Below are positions 58,765 through 64,000 of a stretch of 64,000 bases of DNA, piece after piece. This stretch comes from Botryosphaeria dothidea (taxonomy: Eukaryota > Ascomycota > Dothideomycetes > Botryosphaeriales > Botryosphaeriaceae). The position numbers and the translations under genes are program-made. The stretch is from assembly GCA_011503125.2 (NCBI GenBank), contig WWBZ02000022.1:3162001-3226000 (forward strand). The letters run 5' to 3'. Each line of letters starts with the position of its first letter. Positions within the stretch are counted from its first letter, which is position 1. Under the pieces are notes generated by a model. It saw nothing but the letters and a program-made list of their open reading frames with translations. It was not told the origin of the DNA and did not search any database.

Positions 58765-59595
58765 TCACTGTGCCGACACAGCTAAGCCCACGTCCTCCCT
58801 CTTCACAAAATGATACTCCTCACAGAAAGTAAGAAGGCTTTGGATCATCAACTCCGCCGTCAGGAGACCCCTCTTCCGCAGGCTCAACAGATCTTCGTGC
58901 AACATCTTGGTGAACGCGTCCATGATTTCCTTCTCTCCGTTCTTCCGAATTTTCAACCACCGCGGGTTGACGCCCTCCTCGACTGGCTTGTCCAGCCGGA
59001 CCTCCGCCCATCCACAGCGTCCAGTAGAGCTGGTCAGAATGTTGAAGCGCTGAATAAACTTGATGTTGTCTCCAATGTCACGTAGCCACCTCATTGTACG
59101 GTACCAATCATCGTTCCAGACGTACAGGAGCCGCAACGGCCAGGTCATGCGTGCGAAGTAAATCGGAAGGGCTTCGGCGGCGAACTGCTTGCTTACAACG
59201 GCATAGCGAGGTATCAAAAGTCGAGTGGAATCCAAGCCTGACCCCCACCGTTCGTAGGGAAGAAGGTACTCGTAGATGAGGTTGCGGATTTCTGCCGGGA
59301 AGTCGAAGAAGACGATGGACTTGGTGCTGGTCGCGTTTCCGACACGGCCACCCTGGTCTTTCGTGACATCGCGGGAGTCCCTGGTCGAAGTGTCGGAAGC
59401 TGTAGCGGTTTAATCAGCGCTGTATCTACTGTGGAGTCAATAATACCTACCATTCACGCGTGGCTCCCTCTCCTGTTCCTCAATTTTGCGCTCCTCAAAC
59501 AAGCAATCCTCATGAAAGGAGCCAGCATGTCCCTTATGCTTGAAACAATTCCTCAATATCTCCTCCTCGAGAATGCGTCGCTTTCTGGGGTTCAT
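58765..59595 (-). CDS. Small F-box-like family protein, copy D
   Basis: Exons 59595-59451 and 59399-58765 (51 bp intron, GAATG|GTAGGT...GCTACAG) give 259 residues. The first exon is charged and Cys-containing (MNPRKRRILEEEILRNCFKH, HEDCLFEERKIEEQEREPRV). The second has SIVFFDFPAEIRNLIYEYLL, LIPRYAVVSKQFAAEALPIY, the central MRWLRDIGDNIKFIQRFNI and the C-terminal ELMIQSLLTFCEEYHFVKRE. It is the most complete and most readable copy of the tandem run. The upstream exon is supported by phase and by its coding look, but the N-terminus does not match the other copies. Confidence 0.75.
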
Positions 59596-59998
59596 GGCAA
59601 TGCTGAATTCGCAGGATTAGCTAAAGTGTCTAGGGAAATGGGGGTCAGTGGTTGCATACCGTAGTCCGTGTTCGAGGGTACCTGGGAATGCAGATAGGCG
59701 GCCGGTAGTAGAACAAAAGGGTCTGAAAACCATGGTATTTAAACCGCACGTCTAAAATCACAGATAAATCGGCGCTAGTCTCACTAAGCGAGTTACTAAG
59801 TCTTGCAATTCGACGGCTACACTTCTGCAACGTAGTCGGTGTTAAGTATTTTCTTGCTGCTCCGCACAAAGCGGCAGACATTGTTCATCTATGAACTATG
59901 TAACGCCACACCTTAGTGCACAGTATCCATTGGCAGTTGAAACTAATAGAGTAATCTCTCCATATACCACAGGCTTCTTGTTCCAATATTCCTCCGAC
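59596..59998. promoter_or_regulatory. Spacer between copies D and E
   Basis: 403 bp. A 78-codon minus-strand frame (59645-59881) has no family motif and is not called. Confidence 0.35.
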
Positions 59999-60859
59999 TC
60001 AATGATTCGGAAAGAGGTTCATCCTGTCACTGAGCTCGCCAGAAGATGTACAATCAAATGCCAAAGGAACATCCTGCACTATCTTGCGTAAAGCATCAAT
60101 CACATCCTCTCCCCGTAATCTGTTCTGTTCAATCCTTTTCATGAGGGGACGCACTATCTCCTTCTCGAGGTAGCTATCGAACAGCAGGCCTCGCTGAGTC
60201 CAAGATAGCCCCACCGAATCACGTAAGTCAGACTGCTCAGCGATGGATCCCAGGACGATGCACATTTATGTACGTATCCGGAACGTTCTCCTTTGACCAA
60301 GTTAATCTCAGCAATGCAGCCTTCCCCACAATGCAGCCTAAGGCGGCGCAAATGGCGAGCGTCATCGCCAAGAACGTTGATCCAAGATATGTATCTAGAC
60401 AGGTTCTCCTGGGGGCGTAACACTCTCCATTGCATGGTTTCCAAGTACAGCCGTTGAGAGTTGAACCTGATTTGTCGATTGATCTGGCCGAGGACAGAGA
60501 AATGTAGGGGGAAGCCGAGAGCAGGAACGATGTAGACGAAGAAAAGGATGGACTTCTGATTTTCGTACTGCAGGTATCGGATTGCTCGGATGTACTCTTT
60601 GAATATCATGAGCTGGATCTCGGTGGGTAGAGATAGAAGAGAAAGTGTCGTGGAATTCGCTTGACCTGTGCATTTGCATTAGCAAAAATGGCTGTCGCTT
60701 CGCGCGGCCAGCCTTACCTCTCCCTTCAGAGAAATCAAGATGCCCAATGCGAGAAGCAGATGCGGGTGGTGTGTCTCTGTGCGAAAATGCAATCGGATGC
60801 GGCGAAGGTGGGAGCGAGTGTCCGTAGCCGGCATGCTGTGTGCGTCGTTCAGCCATCAT
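59999..60859 (-). CDS. Small F-box-like family protein, copy E
   Basis: Exons 60859-60718, 60665-60274 and 60232-59999 (introns 52 and 41 bp) give 255 residues. The first intron has a TGCTAATG branch site. Landmarks are SLPTEIQLMIFKEYIRAIRY, SVLGQINRQIRFNSQRLYLE, the central YISWINVLGDDARHLRRLRL and the C-terminal LEKEIVRPLMKRIEQNRLRG, the last being closest to copy A (IQEVIVQPLTRKRWNG). So E and A appear more closely related to each other than to C and D. The 41 bp second intron is very short but is the only join that keeps the frame (GGATAC|GTACAT...GAGCAG). Function unknown, as for its relatives. Confidence 0.7.
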
Positions 60860-61221
60860 GACTTATATGGCTGAGCGGCATGGGACTGTATATGTTTTAG
60901 CAAAATGATACAATACATTTCTTGGAGTTGTCTACTTACGGCGAGCCTGCAAGAGGGAATTGGCGAGATGGTTGGAGTGAGTGTGTGGCGAGAAAGCAGG
61001 TATTTACATGCAAACCCGCAGAACCCGAATGGGCTTAGCGTGGCTTCTTCAGCGTCGACCCCATGCTTGCGCGCCAGTGCTGGGCGGCATCAGAAGTTCG
61101 CGGGCGCCGTCGATTCTTCTTTCACCTGCGGCAACTGTCAGTCACATTGGTGCCGCTACCCGCTTTCGCCCGCAACCTCACCTTCGCTTCCACATTAGCA
61201 CCACATTCGTTGATCGTCCAC
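60860..61221. promoter_or_regulatory. Divergent spacer, copy E / small membrane proteins
   Basis: 362 bp; the genes on either side point outward. No gene recognised. Confidence 0.4.
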
Positions 61222-61389
61222 ATGAAGCTCACCACTGCCACTCCGCTCCTCATCGCCAGCGTAGTTTGGGGTCTCATAGCCGTCTTCGCAACCTTCGTCT
61301 CCTACAACCTCATCAAGATCGCCATCAACAGCAAGGACACCGACCACGTCATAATCGCAGGACTGCCCTCCAACGCGCGCACCGGTTGA
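61222..61389 (+). CDS. 55-residue single-pass membrane protein
   Basis: ATG at 61222 starts MKLTTATPLLIASVVWGLIA, one long hydrophobic segment (about residues 8-32) that could be a signal anchor. A short polar tail with KIAINSKDTDHVIIAG follows. The frame ends 16 bp before the start of the next one on the same strand, with no room for a promoter. The ATG is in a good context (CCACATGA). Family not recognised. Confidence 0.45.
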   Translation: MKLTTATPLLIASVVWGLIAVFATFVSYNLIKIAINSKDTDHVIIAGLPSNARTG

Positions 61390-61405
61390 CGGCCACCTCA
61401 TCACC

Positions 61406-61726
61406 ATGTTCGATCGTATCATCACCCACATCAGCGACTTCATTTCCGGAGTGCGGAACGCACCTCTCTGGCTCAAGGTGCTTGGCTTGTTCTTCTTCCT
61501 CGGTCCGCCATGGGTCATCTGCGGCGTTTACCTCGCTACTTACGCATCCGAAATTGCTGCTGGTAGCACTTCGGGAGCTGTCGCACTTCTCTTTGCCGTC
61601 CTTCTCTTCTGCTACACCGCCTTCATCATCAGCTTCGTGCTCTGGCCTCCTTCGCGCGCCGTTGACCTTGAACGCGGTGAGGCCAGCGCTCCGGTGAACA
61701 TGGATGCACGCCATGGCGCTGCATGA
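61406..61726 (+). CDS. 106-residue two-pass membrane protein
   Basis: ATG in a strong context (TCACCATGT) opens MFDRIITHISDFISGVRNAP. Two hydrophobic segments follow: LWLKVLGLFFFLGPPWVICG (about 21-45) and VALLFAVLLFCYTAFIISFV (about 59-80). The tail is polar (LERGEASAPVNMDARHGAA). It lies 16 bp after the 55-codon frame, so the two probably share one transcript; alternatively one of them is not translated. Family not recognised. The clear membrane topology and good start make it the more likely of the pair to be a gene. Confidence 0.6.
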   Translation: MFDRIITHISDFISGVRNAPLWLKVLGLFFFLGPPWVICGVYLATYASEIAAGSTSGAVALLFAVLLFCYTAFIISFVLWPPSRAVDLERGEASAPVNMDARHGAA

Positions 61727-62595
61727 TGCAGGCGCGTACATCTTTTTGTTTGGGAGATTTTCACTGACTGCGCAACAGAAATGGCGGAGCCTGCAGCGCC
61801 CCGTCATCCCAGACAGCAAACGGAGCTCGTTACCGTAGTGGCGGTACTCTCAGCATGTGGCCTGGAGTTATGCATATCATAATCAAATCACACTCGTCGA
61901 CACTATTTCGTGAACCCTTCTTCGAAAAATAAAAACAAAAACTGGTTTAATAGCCTCATGATGCTCATCCAGGGGCTGATTCGCCAAGACTCTCAGAAAA
62001 AAAGGATCCGAAGACCCTAAGAATACCAGTTTGATTTTTCATGGAGTCTTCTGCCACCATCACTCTATTACCCTTCGAATGGTGAAGCCAGCAGGTGGAT
62101 AATTCAACCAACGGACGTGAAATTGACCAATGACGGAGAAAATTATAGGGCGACGGTAACTAGTCGTCATCGGGTAAGTTCCATGATCCCATGCACGCAA
62201 CGCCTATCCGCATGCTAGTCGAAACGCTTCTCACAAAGGACAAATGGAGTTTCTAGCAATCATAGCGTAACGTTGCGTTGAAAGCACATGATGCTCTCGA
62301 ATTTCCGGACCGAGGCATCGGTTCCCGCACGAGATAGTGCCCTAGCGACTACCACAACCAATCAAACATTGCAAAGTTTAAATGAAGCCCAAGTCTTCGT
62401 ACATACGGACGAGAGATCCAACCCCGCATCGAACTACTAGAAGGCTTGTAACTTACTTTAATCACAGACATGCACCTTTCTTCTTCACACTGTCGGTATT
62501 CTCATTTGTGATCCCAACGGCAGCAACACTTATGCCCTTTGATTCGAACACGCCCGCCAACCGGGAAATACTTCGAGGAAAACATACAAAAAGAC
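61727..62595. other. 0.87 kb spacer
   Basis: No gene recognised; AT-richer from about 61900. It holds the promoter of the next gene near 62500. Confidence 0.4.
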
Positions 62596-63774
62596 ATGGA
62601 GCTTGCCGCCGCAGTCGTAAGTCTGAGTTGCAAGGCAGTTATTGTCGCGAACGATCTCTACGAACTCCACAGCAGGTACAAAGAAGCGGGCTCCACGATT
62701 GATGCTATATGTCACGAGGTCGAGGTCGTGCGCGCTTCTCTCTCGCGGGTCCAGCGCTTGCTCGAGAAAGACGGTGTGAAAGAGATAGATTTCGGAGAAG
62801 ATTTGCGAGACGTCTTTGACATGGCCATCACCGGCTGTGCGGTCGTTCTTTCATGCCTGGATGAGGAAATCAAGAAGTTGTTAGCTGGTTCCAACCAAGG
62901 CAGTGGATTCGGATGGAAAGTTAAAGCCAAGTATCTGTGGAAGGAGGACACGATGATGGACCTTCTGCAGAAGCTCCGAGGACAGCAAGGCGCCATATCT
63001 TTGTTGTTTCAATCCCTGCAAATGTAAGTAATCCAACAGAAGCCCCCTGCTGCAGCTGACAGGTTCAAGGGAGACATTATCCGAGCTACACCGCCTTTTG
63101 CGGGAGCAAGCAGCGGAAGTGAACAAGTCTCAAGCGGCAGCGGAGAGCCTGAGACAAGCTCATCCTAACGTCAATGTACCATCATCAATATTCAACGATA
63201 TAGACTCCGAGACCGGGTCAATAACCAGCAACACGGAGTTTTCCTTTGATGATGATATCATCAACTCCAAGGCCTACCGGCGAGCACTCAGCATAGCGCA
63301 ACACATGCGCCGTCCTAGATCCCCGGATTTAGAGGCAGTTCCAGAAACAGGCAACAACGCACCTAGCGCAGAGCCTGTACCTAACATTAGCACGGAAGAT
63401 GAGCTTGAGGCATCCGCCTCCGAGGTAGATAGCTTCTCAGCGCCCGCAACATCGCCGCTCTTCACCGATCCTCCACCAGCCTACGAACCGCCCCTCCCGC
63501 CCATCGATACCTCCACCACCATGGCCGCCCCCTCTTCCTCCGTCCCAAGCATCTCCTCCTCCCTTTCCGTCACCCTCCCGTCCTCATCCTTGTCCTACTC
63601 ATCCTCCGCAACCACGACACCAACGTCCCCCCACACCGACTTCGACCCCCTCTCCGCCGCGATTCAAAAGTCGCTCGCCTCCTTCAAGCTCCGCGCCCCC
63701 GCCGACACCGCTCCGACCATTCCCAACCGCCCACCTATCCCGCTCGCCCCGCGCCTCGACACCTCCAGCCAAGC

Positions 63775-63808
<34 letters not shown>

Positions 63809-64000
63809 ACCACCCCGTCCACTCCGTCCTCCGACCGCCCGCCCAGCTACGCGACGGCGGACGGGGAAAATACGCCCGCGCGTGCGGCGACAAGGGGGAG
63901 GAGGCAGAAGAGGGAAAAGGCGCTGCGGCGCGCGCAGGAGAAGGCGCTGGCGAGGGCGCAGAAGCGGGCGGCGGGGCTGCACAAGGCGCTGGAGGCTGGC
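62596..64000 (+). CDS. Fungal N-terminal-domain protein, C-terminus beyond the window
   Basis: Exons 62596-63023 and 63070 to the window end (46 bp intron); 453 residues are visible and the frame is open at 64000. The start at 62596 (MELAAAVVSLSCKAVIVAND) gives the helical fungal N-terminal domain (about 1-150: ELHSRYKEAGSTIDAICHEV, then EVVRASLSRVQRLLEKDG and VLSCLDEEIKKLLAG). That domain is often found at the front of STAND/NLR-like or ankyrin proteins. A coiled-coil-like stretch follows (LHRLLREQAAEVNKSQAA), then Pro/Ser/Thr-rich disorder with a PPPAYEPPLPP motif, an 11-Asp tract coded by (GAC)11 at 63776-63808, and a basic Ala/Arg/Lys end (RGRRQKREKALRRAQEKALA). Because the end is missing, no effector domain can be judged. 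Confidence 0.75.
63776..63808 (+). repeat. (GAC)11 microsatellite, poly-Asp coding
   Basis: Eleven perfect GAC units in frame code for eleven aspartates inside the last gene; likely length-variable between strains. Confidence 0.85.

Noticed and set aside
1..64000. tRNA genes, CRISPR arrays, riboswitches
   Set aside because: Several GTTCGA-like words were examined (for example near 26050, 44525 and 62541), but none sits in a cloverleaf-compatible context; no regularly spaced repeats were seen.

Overview
This 64 kb window is nuclear DNA of a filamentous ascomycete (Pezizomycotina). I infer a Dothideomycete, but only from the general character of the proteins. The support is direct: most genes are split by short introns (41-122 bp, one of 221 bp) with GT-AG ends and CTAAC/CTAAT-type branch sites. 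The gene set is typically fungal: a hybrid histidine kinase, a WC-2-like PAS/GATA factor, an FHA-RING ligase of the Dma1 type, the SIN protein Cdc14, a laccase, Gat1/Sct1-type acyltransferase, an MFS transporter and a fungal N-terminal-domain protein. I saw no tRNA, rRNA, CRISPR array or bacterial-type operon. Exon structures were worked out by hand from reading frame, splice sites and family resemblance; the joined lengths are all multiples of three.

Layout. 1-6.7 kb: hybrid histidine kinase (-) and WC-2-like factor (+), sharing a 954 bp divergent promoter. 8-11.6 kb: large GPI-anchored, repeat-built cell-surface protein (-). 12.7-18 kb: ribosomal protein eL33 (-), mitochondrial processing peptidase alpha (-) and the FHA-RING ligase (-). 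18.7-23.1 kb: magnesium-chelatase-like AAA protein (+) and Cdc14 (+). 23.1-26.1 kb: no recognisable gene. 26.1-28.6 kb: seven-exon AAA ATPase (-), with a 410 bp transposon-like element upstream of it (28960-29369). 29.8-31.9 kb: laccase (-) carrying an in-frame stop. 33.8-37.5 kb: F-box protein (-) and MFS transporter (-). 39.5-41.4 kb: glycerol-3-phosphate acyltransferase (+). 42.7-43.5 kb: a disrupted reading frame. 44.4-45.4 kb: first member of a small F-box-like family (+). 46.7-49.1 kb: von Willebrand A-domain protein (+). 49.4-52.3 kb: Cys-rich small protein (-) and tandem-PH protein (-). 52.9-56.5 kb: elongation-factor-like GTPase EFL1/Ria1 (+). 56.8-60.9 kb: a run of four more members of the F-box-like family (-), one of them decayed. 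61.2-61.7 kb: two tiny membrane-protein frames in a row. 62.6-64 kb: a fungal N-terminal-domain protein cut off by the window end.

The housekeeping genes (eL33, MPP alpha, EFL1, acyltransferase) are intact and serve translation, mitochondrial import, 60S maturation and lipid synthesis. The accessory stretches are 28.9-35 kb (transposon-like element, broken laccase, F-box gene) and 42.7-45.4 and 56.8-60.9 kb (disrupted gene, dispersed and tandem paralogues). I found no convincing undescribed multi-gene system. The strongest novelty candidates are the tandem paralogue family, the 410 bp element with a 9 bp target duplication, and the two-frame small membrane-protein locus.
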